From contig JBMYRC010000155.1 of assembly GCA_049601975.1 (NCBI GenBank), positions 1 through 9,314 of the forward strand: a stretch of DNA of 9,314 bases, in the 5' to 3' direction. The translations under genes and the position numbers were made by a program. This document shows positions 1-7,093 of this stretch, piece by piece; positions within the stretch are counted from its first letter, which is position 1, and every line of letters starts with the position of its first letter. A model generated the notes under the pieces. It ran no database searches, had not been told where the DNA came from, and worked only from the letters and a program-made list of their open reading frames with translations. The DNA is from UBA6544 sp049601975. GTDB lineage: Bacteria > Pseudomonadota > Alphaproteobacteria > UBA8366.

Positions 1-191
1 CCGTCAGAGGCCGCGATTTCGGTCAGAACACCCGCCGACGGAGCGGGTACCTCGACCGTGACCTTGTCGGTCTCCAGTTCGACCAACGGCTCGTCTACCT
101 CGACCGATTCGCCGACATTCTTGAACCATTTGAGGACGGTCGCCTCCGACACCGATTCGCCGAGGGCGGGGACCATGATTTGAACCGACAT
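1..191 (-). CDS. sucB: Dihydrolipoyl succinyltransferase (E2 of 2-oxoglutarate dehydrogenase), N-terminal part
   Basis: This is the start of the E2 subunit, which carries the lipoyl arm and transfers the succinyl group to CoA in the cytoplasmic 2-oxoglutarate dehydrogenase complex. Only about 63 residues are inside the window; the rest lies beyond base 1. The visible part is a biotinyl/lipoyl domain: it opens MSVQIMVPALGESVSEATV and has the lipoylation motif ETDKV with the modified lysine at residue 43. The ATG at 191 is supported by an upstream AGGAAAGG ribosome-binding site. The gene follows sucA after a 39-bp gap, the expected E1-E2 order. The succinyl rather than acetyl specificity is inferred mainly from that neighbour. 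The start codon sits inside a 12-bp perfect palindrome. Confidence 0.93.
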   Translation of the reverse strand, partial: MSVQIMVPALGESVSEATVLKWFKNVGESVEVDEPLVELETDKVTVEVPAPSAGVLTEIAASD

Positions 192-230
192 ATGTCGAGC
201 CTTTCCTGATAGAGCCTTCTTGATTTGAGC

Positions 231-3218
231 CTACGAACGCTTCGCACGCACGGACTTTTTAGCGGGCGCTTTACGCGGCGCCCGCGCGGGTTTCTTGGCG
301 GGTAAGGTGAGCGCCTCGTCGACCAGTTTTTCTTGTTCCATCGTGTGACGGCGGAGCGATCCGGTGGCCGGCGACGCGGCTTCGGGGCGGCCGACATAGG
401 TCACCCGAGGATTGGCCGCGCCGATATCTTCCAGCACGTCTTCAACCCGTTCGCGTGCGAAGAACCAGGAACCCATATTCCGAGGTTCTTCCTGGCACCA
501 AACAAAATCAGCGTTCTTTAAACGCTCGAGGTCCATGGTCAGTGCCTTTTTTGGGAAAGGATAAAGCTGTTCCATCCGCATGATAAAGATATCCTTGAGG
601 CCGCGCTTATCGCGTTCCTCAGCGAGGTCATAATAAACCTTGCCCGAACACAGGACGACGCGCCGGATGTCGCTATCCTTTGCAAGTTCCCTGGTCCAAT
701 GTCGGTCGTCCCAGAGTACGCGGTGGAATGTGGTTCCCATCGCCATCTCACTTAACGCTGAGACGCAGCGTTTGTGTCGCAGTAGGGATTTCGGCGTCAT
801 AATGATTAGTGGCTTGCGGAATTCGCGCCGCATTTGCCGCCGCAATACGTGGAAGTAATTTGCAGGCGTCGTCAGATTCACGACTTGGATATTATCTTCC
901 GCGGAGAGCTGCAGGTAGCGTTCTAGCTTTGCAGAACTATGCTCCGGTCCTTGGCCTTCATAGCCATGCGGTAGCAGCAACACAAGGCCGCTCATCCGCA
1001 GCCATTTAGATTCGCCGGAGACGATGAATTGATCGATTATGACCTGCGCGCCGTTAGCAAAATCGCCGAACTGCGCTTCCCACATCACCAGTGAGTGCGG
1101 CTCAGCCAGGGAATAACCGTACTCGAATCCGAGCACGCCGAATTCCGAAAGCGGGCTGTCGATCACCTCGAAGGGCGCTTGCCCGTAACGGATATTGCTG
1201 AGCGGTATATTCCGCTCCTCGGTGGTTTGATCGATCAATACAGCGTGGCGTTGACTGAAGGTGCCGCGTTGCGAATCTTCGCCGGATAGACGGACCGGAA
1301 TGGATTCGCACAAGAGCGTGCCGAGACCCAAAGCTTCCGCCGTCGACCAATCGATACCTTCGCCGGATTCGATCATCTTCCGCTTCGCATGCAGCTGGCG
1401 AACTATCTTCGAATTGACCTCGAAGTTCTGCGGCACTTCGGAAATCGCGTAGCCGACCTCTTGCAACAGGCCAAGCTCGACCCCTGTCTCGCCGCGTCGG
1501 GCATCGCCGCTGGCAAGTTGCATACCGGCCCAGCGGCCTTCCAGCCAATCCGCTTTGTTCGGCTTGTAGCTATTGGCGGCTTCAAATTCTGAATCCAGAT
1601 GGGCACGAAAACTCTGCACGACTCTATCGCCTTCACCCTGTTCGATCAGACCTTCGTCTTCGAGGCGCTTGGCATAGAGCGCGCGCGTCGTCGGCTGCTC
1701 CTTGATATGCCGGTACATGATCGGTTGGGTAAATGCGGGTTCGTCGGATTCGTTGTGACCGTGACGGCGATAACACCACATGTCGATCACGACGTCCTTC
1801 TTGAAGCGTTGCCGGTACTCCATCGCGATGCGGGCGACGTGAACGCACGCTTCCGGATCGTCGCCGTTGACGTGGAGGATTGGTGCGGAGACGACCTTGG
1901 CGACGTCCGAGCAATACGGCGAGGAGCGTGAAAAGCTGGGGCTGGTTGTGAATCCGATTTGGTTATTCACCACCAAATGAATGGTGCCGCCGGTTCGGTA
2001 GCCGCGCAATTGCGAGAGATCGAACGTCTCCGGCACGATACCTTGGCCGGAGAATGCGGCATCTCCGTGTAACAACAGGCCGAGCACCTTCTCCCGTTGC
2101 TCGTCGCCTTTCTGACGCTGTTTCGCGCGCACTTTGCCGAGCACCACCGTGTTGACGGCTTCCAGATGGCTCGGGTTGGCGGTCAACGAGAGGTGAATGC
2201 TGTTGCCGTCGAAATCCCGGTCGGCGGAGGTGCCGAGATGGTACTTCACGTCGCCGGAGCCTTGCACGTCTTCCGGATTGGCGGTGTTGCCTTGGAATTC
2301 CGAGAAGATCGCCCGGTAAGGTTTTCGCATGATATTGGCGAGTAGATTGAGCCGTCCGCGATGCGGCATGCCGATGATGACTTCGTCGACACCTAACTGC
2401 GCGCCACGTTTAAAGATTTGTTCGATCAGTGGGACCATTGACTCGCCGCCATCGAGGCCGAAGCGTTTCGTGCCGGTGTATTTGCGGTCGAGATATGTCT
2501 CAAATATCTCCGCCTGGGTCAGCCGTTCCAAAATGGTGCGGCGGCCGAGGTCCGTAAAATCGGTGCGGTTGCGAATGCCTTCGATGCGTTCCTGAATCCA
2601 AGCTTTCTCATCTGGCTCCTGGATGTGCATGAATTCGACGCCGATCTTGCCGCAATAAGTTTCCTCTAAAACCTTGACGATTTGGCGCAGCGTCGCGCTC
2701 TCCATGCCGAGGACGTAGTTAATGAAGATCGGCCGGTCCATGTCGGCATTGGTGAAGCCGAAGGATTCTGGGTCGAGTTCGGAATGCGGTAATGGTTTGA
2801 CGATGCCGAGCGGATCGAGCTTTGAATGCAAGTGCCCGCGGACGCGGTAATTGCGGATTAGCATGAGTGCCCGGATCGAATCCATGGTGGCTTGGCGGAT
2901 TTGCTCCGATGCCGCCATTGGCATGAAGGGCATGCCCATCATGTTCGCCGGATACGCCTGACGTTCGACGCCGGCCGTTGCGTCCGACATCGATGGTGCG
3001 TCGCCATTGCCACCTATCACCGATGTTTTGCGTGGTGCCCAGCTCGCTCCTTGTTGCTCGTCTACGACGTTCTTGTCGTCGTCGGCGAGGTTGTGGAAGA
3101 CTTCCGACCATTCGGGATCGACCGAACTTGGATCTTCGAGATAGCGCGCGTACATCTGTGCCAAATAGGTTTCGTTGGCACCGTAGAGGTATGAATTGCT
3201 TTCGAAATCGGAACTCAT
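231..3218 (-). CDS. sucA: 2-oxoglutarate dehydrogenase E1 component (thiamine-diphosphate dependent)
   Basis: This 995-residue protein is the E1 subunit. It decarboxylates 2-oxoglutarate on thiamine diphosphate and passes the succinyl group to the lipoyl arm of E2. The N-terminal segment (residues about 9-45, with YLYGANETYLAQMY) is the E1o signature thought to bind E2. The dehydrogenase core holds GMPHRGRLN (283-291), HGDAAFSGQG with Asp386 (384-393), NNQIGF (418-423) and RHGHNESDEP (485-494), which form the cofactor and active-site region. The transketolase-like pyrimidine-binding domain runs from about 620 to 820 (GEDSQRGTFSQRH at 646, HGYEGQGPEHSS at 751), followed by the C-terminal domain. 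The ATG at 3218 has a GGGAG ribosome-binding site seven bases upstream. Two oddities are a methionine-rich linker near residues 93-101 and a basic tail of 22 residues, 10 of them Lys or Arg, at 974-995. It is somewhat longer than the E. coli protein (about 930). Confidence 0.98.
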   Translation of the reverse strand: MSSDFESNSYLYGANETYLAQMYARYLEDPSSVDPEWSEVFHNLADDDKNVVDEQQGASWAPRKTSVIGGNGDAPSMSDATAGVERQAYPANMMGMPFMPMAASEQIRQATMDSIRALMLIRNYRVRGHLHSKLDPLGIVKPLPHSELDPESFGFTNADMDRPIFINYVLGMESATLRQIVKVLEETYCGKIGVEFMHIQEPDEKAWIQERIEGIRNRTDFTDLGRRTILERLTQAEIFETYLDRKYTGTKRFGLDGGESMVPLIEQIFKRGAQLGVDEVIIGMPHRGRLNLLANIMRKPYRAIFSEFQGNTANPEDVQGSGDVKYHLGTSADRDFDGNSIHLSLTANPSHLEAVNTVVLGKVRAKQRQKGDEQREKVLGLLLHGDAAFSGQGIVPETFDLSQLRGYRTGGTIHLVVNNQIGFTTSPSFSRSSPYCSDVAKVVSAPILHVNGDDPEACVHVARIAMEYRQRFKKDVVIDMWCYRRHGHNESDEPAFTQPIMYRHIKEQPTTRALYAKRLEDEGLIEQGEGDRVVQSFRAHLDSEFEAANSYKPNKADWLEGRWAGMQLASGDARRGETGVELGLLQEVGYAISEVPQNFEVNSKIVRQLHAKRKMIESGEGIDWSTAEALGLGTLLCESIPVRLSGEDSQRGTFSQRHAVLIDQTTEERNIPLSNIRYGQAPFEVIDSPLSEFGVLGFEYGYSLAEPHSLVMWEAQFGDFANGAQVIIDQFIVSGESKWLRMSGLVLLLPHGYEGQGPEHSSAKLERYLQLSAEDNIQVVNLTTPANYFHVLRRQMRREFRKPLIIMTPKSLLRHKRCVSALSEMAMGTTFHRVLWDDRHWTRELAKDSDIRRVVLCSGKVYYDLAEERDKRGLKDIFIMRMEQLYPFPKKALTMDLERLKNADFVWCQEEPRNMGSWFFARERVEDVLEDIGAANPRVTYVGRPEAASPATGSLRRHTMEQEKLVDEALTLPAKKPARAPRKAPAKKSVRAKRS

Positions 3219-3239
3219 GAAACCGCTCCCTAGTGGGGC

Positions 3240-3261
3240 GGGGCGGCCCGGGGTCCGCCCC
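3240..3261 (-). other. G+C-rich hairpin in the sucD-sucA gap
   Basis: Bases 3240-3246 (GGGGCGG) are perfectly complementary to 3255-3261 (CCGCCCC), giving a seven-pair all-G/C stem with an eight-base loop. It lies in the 63-bp gap between the sucD stop and the sucA start, just upstream of the sucA ribosome-binding site. No run of T follows it on the minus strand, so it does not look like a classical intrinsic terminator. It could protect or process the mRNA or lower read-through between sucCD and sucA; that is inference. Confidence 0.5.
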
Positions 3262-3281
3262 CCGTCGTCAGTTCTACTGCG

Positions 3282-4157
3282 TTAGCCTTTAATGGCTGCC
3301 ATCATGGTCTCACCGATCGCCGCGGGGCTATCGGAGACCATGATGCCGGCACTCTTCATGGCTTCCATCTTATCGCCCGCAGTTCCCTTTCCGCCAGAGA
3401 TGATGGCACCCGCGTGGCCCATGCGCTTGCCAGGTGGTGCAGTCTGTCCGGCGATGAAACCGCACATCGGTTTTTTTACCTTCGAATCCTTGATGAACTG
3501 AGCTGCATCTTCTTCCGCGGACCCGCCGATCTCGCCGATCATGACGATTGCCTCGGTCTCGTCGTCGCCCAGGAACGCATCAATGCAGTCGATAAAATTC
3601 GTGCCGTTGATCGGGTCACCGCCGATGCCGATGCAGGTCGATTGGCCAAGACCGGCCGCTGTCGTCTGCGAGACCGCTTCATAGGTCAAGGTGCCGGAGC
3701 GCGAGACGATGCCGACCTTGCCGCGCTGGTGGATGTGGCCCGGCATGATGCCGATCTTGCATTCGTCCGGCGTGATGATGCCAGGGCAATTGGGGCCGAT
3801 AAGACGGCTGCTGTAGGTTTGCAAGGAGCGTTTGACGCGCACCATGTCATAGACCGGAATGCCTTCGGTGATGCAGATGATGAGTGGAATTTCCGCGTCG
3901 ATAGCTTCCTCGATGGCGTCCGCCGCAAAGGGCGGCGGCACGTAAATCACCGAGGCGTTGGCGCCGGTTTGATCGACCGCTTGCTGCACGGTATCGAAGA
4001 TCGGCAGGTCGAGATGCGTCCCACCCCCTTTACCCGGTGTGCAGCCACCGACCATCTTCGTGCCGTAGGCGATGGCTTGTTCGGAATGGAAGGTGCCTTG
4101 ACTACCGGTGAAACCTTGGCAAATTACCTTGGTATCGTTGCCTACCCAGACGGCCAT
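3282..4157 (-). CDS. sucD: Succinyl-CoA synthetase (ligase), alpha subunit
   Basis: This 291-residue subunit works with SucC to convert succinyl-CoA, ADP (or GDP) and phosphate to succinate, CoA and a nucleoside triphosphate. The N-terminal CoA-binding Rossmann fold is seen as GFTGSQGTFHSEQA, beginning at residue 15. The phosphorylated active-site histidine is His248 in MGHAGAIISGGKG. Length matches the family (about 290). The reading frame is open for a further 130 codons upstream, but the true start is the ATG at 4157. That is where the family's usual N-terminus (MAVWVGNDTKVICQGFTG) begins, and it overlaps the sucC stop codon as TAATG. An AAGGAGG ribosome-binding site seven bases upstream lies inside the end of sucC. 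Translational coupling would help keep the two subunits equimolar. Confidence 0.98.
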   Translation of the reverse strand: MAVWVGNDTKVICQGFTGSQGTFHSEQAIAYGTKMVGGCTPGKGGGTHLDLPIFDTVQQAVDQTGANASVIYVPPPFAADAIEEAIDAEIPLIICITEGIPVYDMVRVKRSLQTYSSRLIGPNCPGIITPDECKIGIMPGHIHQRGKVGIVSRSGTLTYEAVSQTTAAGLGQSTCIGIGGDPINGTNFIDCIDAFLGDDETEAIVMIGEIGGSAEEDAAQFIKDSKVKKPMCGFIAGQTAPPGKRMGHAGAIISGGKGTAGDKMEAMKSAGIMVSDSPAAIGETMMAAIKG

Positions 4158-5353
4158 TATTGCGCCTCCTTCACGGCTTGTACGATCTTCGCAGCCGCAT
4201 CCGCAAGATTGTCTGCGGCGATGATTGCGAGGCTGGACTCGCCTAAAATCTTCTTGCCGAGATCGACATTCGTCCCTTCGAGCCGCACAACCAGGGGGAC
4301 CTGTAGGCTTACTTCCCGTGCTGCCGCGACCACGCCTTCGGCGATGACGTCGCAGCGCATGATGCCACCGAAGATATTGACCAAAATGCCTTCGACGTTC
4401 GGGTCCGAGAGAATGATCTTGAACGCCGTTGTGACCCGCTCCTTCGTGGCGCCGCCGCCAACGTCGAGAAAGTTCGCAGGTTCCGAGCCGTAAAGCTTGA
4501 TGATGTCCATCGTCGCCATCGCAAGGCCGGCACCGTTCACCATGCATCCGATGCTGCCGTCGAGCTTGATGTAGTTGAGTTCGTGTTTCGAGGCTTCGAG
4601 CTCGGTCGGGTCTTCCTCGTCCTCGTCGCGCATCTCTGCGATATCGGGGTGACGATAAAGCGCGTTGTCGTCGAAATTCATTTTGGCGTCGAGCGCGATG
4701 ACATCGTCGCTGCCGGTCACGACCAATGGGTTTACTTCGAGCAGACTGGCGTCGAGTTCGGTGAATGCTTTGTACAGGGCAGTGAGCAGTTTGACCGCCG
4801 ATGAAACCTGCTTGCCTTCTAGCCCAAGGCCAAATGCGATTTGACGGGCGTAGAAGCCTTCCATGCCAAAGATCGGATCGATCGCTACTTTGATAATCTT
4901 TTCTGGTGTCTTCTCAGCAACTTCCTCGATATCCATGCCGCCTTCGGTGGAGGCCATGACGGTGATCCGGCTCGTCACCCGATCCATTAAAATTGAGAGG
5001 TAAAGCTCGCGTGCGATATCGCAGCCATCTTCGACATATATGCGTTTGACTTCTTTGCCGACCGGGCCGGTTTGTTTGGTGACCAAGGTTTGGCCCAGCA
5101 TCGCCGCCGCGCCGTCTTTGACGTCGTCGACAGATTTCGCCAAGCGGACGCCGCCCTTGTCGAGGGCGCCGTCCTTGAACCGTCCGGCACCGCGTCCACC
5201 CGCATGGATTTGGCTTTTCACGACCCATACCGGACCCGGAAGCGACTTCGCGACGCCGACCGCTTCTGCAGGTGTATAGGCGACGCCGCCAATGGGTACA
5301 GCGACGCCGAATTTCTTTAAAAGGCTTTTTGCTTGATATTCGTGAATATTCAT
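4157..5353 (-). CDS. sucC: Succinyl-CoA synthetase (ligase), beta subunit
   Basis: This 398-residue subunit carries the nucleotide- and succinate-binding sites of succinyl-CoA synthetase. It starts with the family signature MNIHEYQAKSLLKKFG. The ATP-grasp region includes Lys46 and GRG at 53-55, at the same numbers as in the E. coli protein. EVNP (Asn208) and LDAK (Asp222) match the usual metal-binding positions. The C-terminal ligase domain has VNIFGGIMRCD at 325-335. Length is close to the family norm (about 390). The ATG at 5353 is fixed by the conserved N-terminus, although no good ribosome-binding site precedes it: the nearest AGG is about 15 bases upstream. It shares one base with sucD. 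Nucleotide specificity (ADP or GDP) cannot be told from inspection alone. Confidence 0.98.
   Translation of the reverse strand: MNIHEYQAKSLLKKFGVAVPIGGVAYTPAEAVGVAKSLPGPVWVVKSQIHAGGRGAGRFKDGALDKGGVRLAKSVDDVKDGAAAMLGQTLVTKQTGPVGKEVKRIYVEDGCDIARELYLSILMDRVTSRITVMASTEGGMDIEEVAEKTPEKIIKVAIDPIFGMEGFYARQIAFGLGLEGKQVSSAVKLLTALYKAFTELDASLLEVNPLVVTGSDDVIALDAKMNFDDNALYRHPDIAEMRDEDEEDPTELEASKHELNYIKLDGSIGCMVNGAGLAMATMDIIKLYGSEPANFLDVGGGATKERVTTAFKIILSDPNVEGILVNIFGGIMRCDVIAEGVVAAAREVSLQVPLVVRLEGTNVDLGKKILGESSLAIIAADNLADAAAKIVQAVKEAQ
4165..4171 (-). promoter_or_regulatory. Strong ribosome-binding site for sucD inside sucC
   Basis: The minus strand reads AAGGAGG here, an ideal Shine-Dalgarno sequence. It is seven bases before the sucD ATG and within the last codons of sucC. 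It decides the sucD start in favour of 4157 over the much longer open frame upstream. Confidence 0.85.
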
Positions 5354-5475
5354 ATGGTCACGCTAATTGCCTAATGAGCTGGCGATGTTCCCTACCGTTC
5401 TTGTCAAAACATCTAATTATGCACGCAAACGGTATAGGAAACATTACTACCGGGTCTTGGGTAGGCCGCAAATTA
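5354..5475 (-). promoter_or_regulatory. mdh-sucC intergenic region, possible sucC promoter/leader
   Basis: This 122-bp gap is noticeably A+T-richer than the genes around it. On the minus strand it holds a perfect TTGACA (5407-5402), matching a sigma-70 -35 box, but no convincing -10 box lies 15-19 bases downstream. A CATAAT (5421-5416) resembles a -10 box but lacks a good -35. An imperfect inverted repeat (5391-5399 CCTACCGTT against 5428-5438 AACGGTATAGG, with a two-base bulge) brackets both elements. No clear intrinsic terminator for mdh is present; a five-pair CTACC/GGTAG stem near the mdh stop has no T-run. A promoter or operator here is plausible but unproven, so mdh and sucC may be separate or linked transcripts. 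Confidence 0.3.
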
Positions 5476-6453
5476 TTATTTCTTCGCGGCGGACTTCTCT
5501 TTGGCTTCCATTTTCTCGACGACTTTCACCAATCCCTTAACGTGTCCGACCGAGGTCTGGAACGCCTTCTTCTCGGAGGTATTAAGCGAAATTTCGACAA
5601 TTTTCTCGACACCTTTGGCGCCGATCACGACGGGCACACCTACGTAGAGGCCTTTTACGCCGTATTGGCCATTTAGATAAGCAGCACACGGCAGGACGCG
5701 TTTCTTATCGAGCAGATAGGATTCAGCCATGGCGATGGCGGACGACGCAGGAGCGTAGAAGGCCGAGCCGTTGCCAAGTAATTCGACAATCTCACCGCCG
5801 CCGTTGGCCGTGCGTTTGACGATGGCGTCGATGTTTTTCTTCGTGGTCCAGCCCATCTTGATCAGGTCCGGCACCGGGATACCGGCGACGGTCGAGTAGC
5901 GCACCAACGGCACCATCGAATCGCCGTGGCCGCCGAGTACGAACGCGGTTACATCTTCGACCGAGACGCCGAACTCTTGCGCGAGGAAAAGACGGAAGCG
6001 GGCGCTGTCCAGCACGCCGGCCATGCCGACGACGCGATTGTGCGGTAGGCCGCATGCATCGCGCAGAATACCGACCATAACGTCGAGCGGGTTGGTGATG
6101 CAGATGACGAAGGCTTTCGGGCAGTACTTCTTAATGCCCGCGCCGACTTGGCGCATGACGTTGGTGTTGATGCCAATCAGATCGTCGCGGCTCATGCCAG
6201 GCTTACGCGGCACGCCGGCGGTGACGATCACAACGTCCGCATTGCGCAGTCCGGCATAGCCGTTCGCACCCTTGATTGAAGCGTCAAAGGCTTCGACGGT
6301 GGAAGCTTGCTCAAGATCGAGCGCCTTGCCTTGGGGCACGCCCTTTACGATGTCGAATAATACGACGTCACCGAGTTCTTTAAGTCCTGCGAGAAGGGCC
6401 AGTGTACCGCCGATTTGGCCGGCGCCGACGAGTGCGATTTTATTGCGTGCCAT
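5476..6453 (-). CDS. mdh: Malate dehydrogenase (NAD-dependent, LDH-like type)
   Basis: This 325-residue cytoplasmic enzyme oxidises malate to oxaloacetate with NAD+. The NAD-binding glycine motif GAGQIGG is at residues 10-16. Substrate-binding arginines are Arg83 and Arg89 in VPRKPGMSRDDL and Arg152 in LDSARFR. The proton relay pair is Asp149 and His176 (GGHGDSM). Arginine at 83, the mobile-loop specificity position, marks a malate rather than lactate dehydrogenase. The sequence is the LDH-like form common in alphaproteobacteria. The ATG at 6453 has a strong AGAGGAAA ribosome-binding site about eight bases upstream. The gene ends in tandem stop codons (TAATAA). The last dozen residues (MEAKEKSAAKK) are charged and look like an extension beyond the enzyme fold. 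Confidence 0.98.
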   Translation of the reverse strand: MARNKIALVGAGQIGGTLALLAGLKELGDVVLFDIVKGVPQGKALDLEQASTVEAFDASIKGANGYAGLRNADVVIVTAGVPRKPGMSRDDLIGINTNVMRQVGAGIKKYCPKAFVICITNPLDVMVGILRDACGLPHNRVVGMAGVLDSARFRLFLAQEFGVSVEDVTAFVLGGHGDSMVPLVRYSTVAGIPVPDLIKMGWTTKKNIDAIVKRTANGGGEIVELLGNGSAFYAPASSAIAMAESYLLDKKRVLPCAAYLNGQYGVKGLYVGVPVVIGAKGVEKIVEISLNTSEKKAFQTSVGHVKGLVKVVEKMEAKEKSAAKK

Positions 6454-6625
6454 GTGAATTTCCTCTTTGTCCTGCGTCGTGCGGGCTGTTCCGGAGGATC
6501 AACCGGTTTTCGTCGGCCCGCGGCGGCGAAATCCGTGAATTCTCCGCGTGTCCTACAGCGATTTCCTGTAGAGGGCAAGCAGATGCTCGGGGGGCACGTG
6601 ATCAAGCCGTCGTGACGGTTAGAGA
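6454..6625 (-). other. Intergenic region upstream of mdh
   Basis: This 172-bp stretch is the longest gene-free part of the window. It carries the mdh ribosome-binding site at its low-coordinate end and a promoter-like element with a dyad at 6550-6578. A short CCGT/ACGG hairpin sits just after the stop of the upstream membrane-protein gene and has no T-run. I see no small ORF with a convincing start and no RNA gene. Confidence 0.6.
6550..6578 (-). promoter_or_regulatory. Weak candidate mdh promoter with a dyad in its spacer
   Basis: On the minus strand TTGCCC (6578-6573) and TAGGAC (6555-6550) are separated by exactly 17 bases. They match the sigma-70 -35 and -10 boxes at 4 and 3 of 6 positions. 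A perfect six-base inverted repeat (CTACAG at 6553-6558, CTGTAG at 6566-6571, seven-base loop) fills most of the spacer, as an operator could. The match to consensus is poor, so the call is tentative. The position, about 100 bp before mdh, is reasonable. Confidence 0.25.
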
Positions 6626-7093
6626 TCAGTCTCGATGGGGCCGTGCCCAACGATCTCGCCACTCGTTCATGGTCTCCAGCAGCTTGTGCGAGGAGAGCGT
6701 ATAACCGGCTGGAACCGCCTTTTCCAGAGGGATTTCTGTGTCGGGGTCTAGATGCATGAATGCGATAGACGAGCCGAGCAATCTGCGTCGCATAGCGAAC
6801 TGACCAACGTGGTTCCAATTGTAGTACCGGGACGTAAAGAGTTCGCGAATCTCGACTCCTTCCCGGGTAAGTCGAAGAAATGATGCGTTTGGCAAATGCG
6901 ATCCGAGCAAAACTGCGGAGCCTGCCGTCATGAGTAAAGCGACGAGATAGGCAGGGAAAATATCCGTTCGGCCTTCGTGGGCCATCAAGATGAGAAGGAC
7001 ACCGAAACTGACGCAGGTCACGGAGAAGAGTAAATTTCGCGGCAGTGACGGGCGCACGATCAACTCGGTCGATTGAGGGGTCTTGTCTGGCAT
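6626..7093 (-). CDS. Small membrane protein with two helices and a PH-like C-terminal domain (hypothetical)
   Basis: This protein of about 155 residues has unknown function. Two hydrophobic segments, roughly residues 20-40 (LLFSVTCVSFGVLLILMA) and 46-66 (FPAYLVALLMTAGSAVLLG), should form a membrane hairpin. The rest, from about residue 70, is soluble. The pattern FLRLTREGVEIRELF followed by YYNWNHVGQF resembles bacterial PH-like domains, which often sit behind two membrane helices; this is pattern recognition, not a search result. The start is either the ATG at 7093 or a GTG one codon earlier at 7096, and both overlap the zapE stop codon (GTGATG). A weak AGGA lies 7-10 bases upstream. The overlap implies translational coupling to zapE. 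Confidence 0.75.
   Translation of the reverse strand: MPDKTPQSTELIVRPSLPRNLLFSVTCVSFGVLLILMAHEGRTDIFPAYLVALLMTAGSAVLLGSHLPNASFLRLTREGVEIRELFTSRYYNWNHVGQFAMRRRLLGSSIAFMHLDPDTEIPLEKAVPAGYTLSSHKLLETMNEWRDRWARPHRD

Noticed and set aside
3414..4493. A 359-codon open frame on the plus strand opposite sucD and sucC.
   Set aside because: It is antisense to two strongly conserved genes, shows no recognisable domain, and long antisense frames are expected in G+C-rich coding DNA.
4158..4547. A 130-codon upstream extension of the sucD frame.
   Set aside because: It overlaps sucC in another frame. The SucD family N-terminus and an ideal ribosome-binding site place the start at 4157.
5448..5470. A CTACC/GGTAG stem just after the mdh stop as a terminator.
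   Set aside because: The stem has only five pairs with an eight-base loop and no T-run follows.
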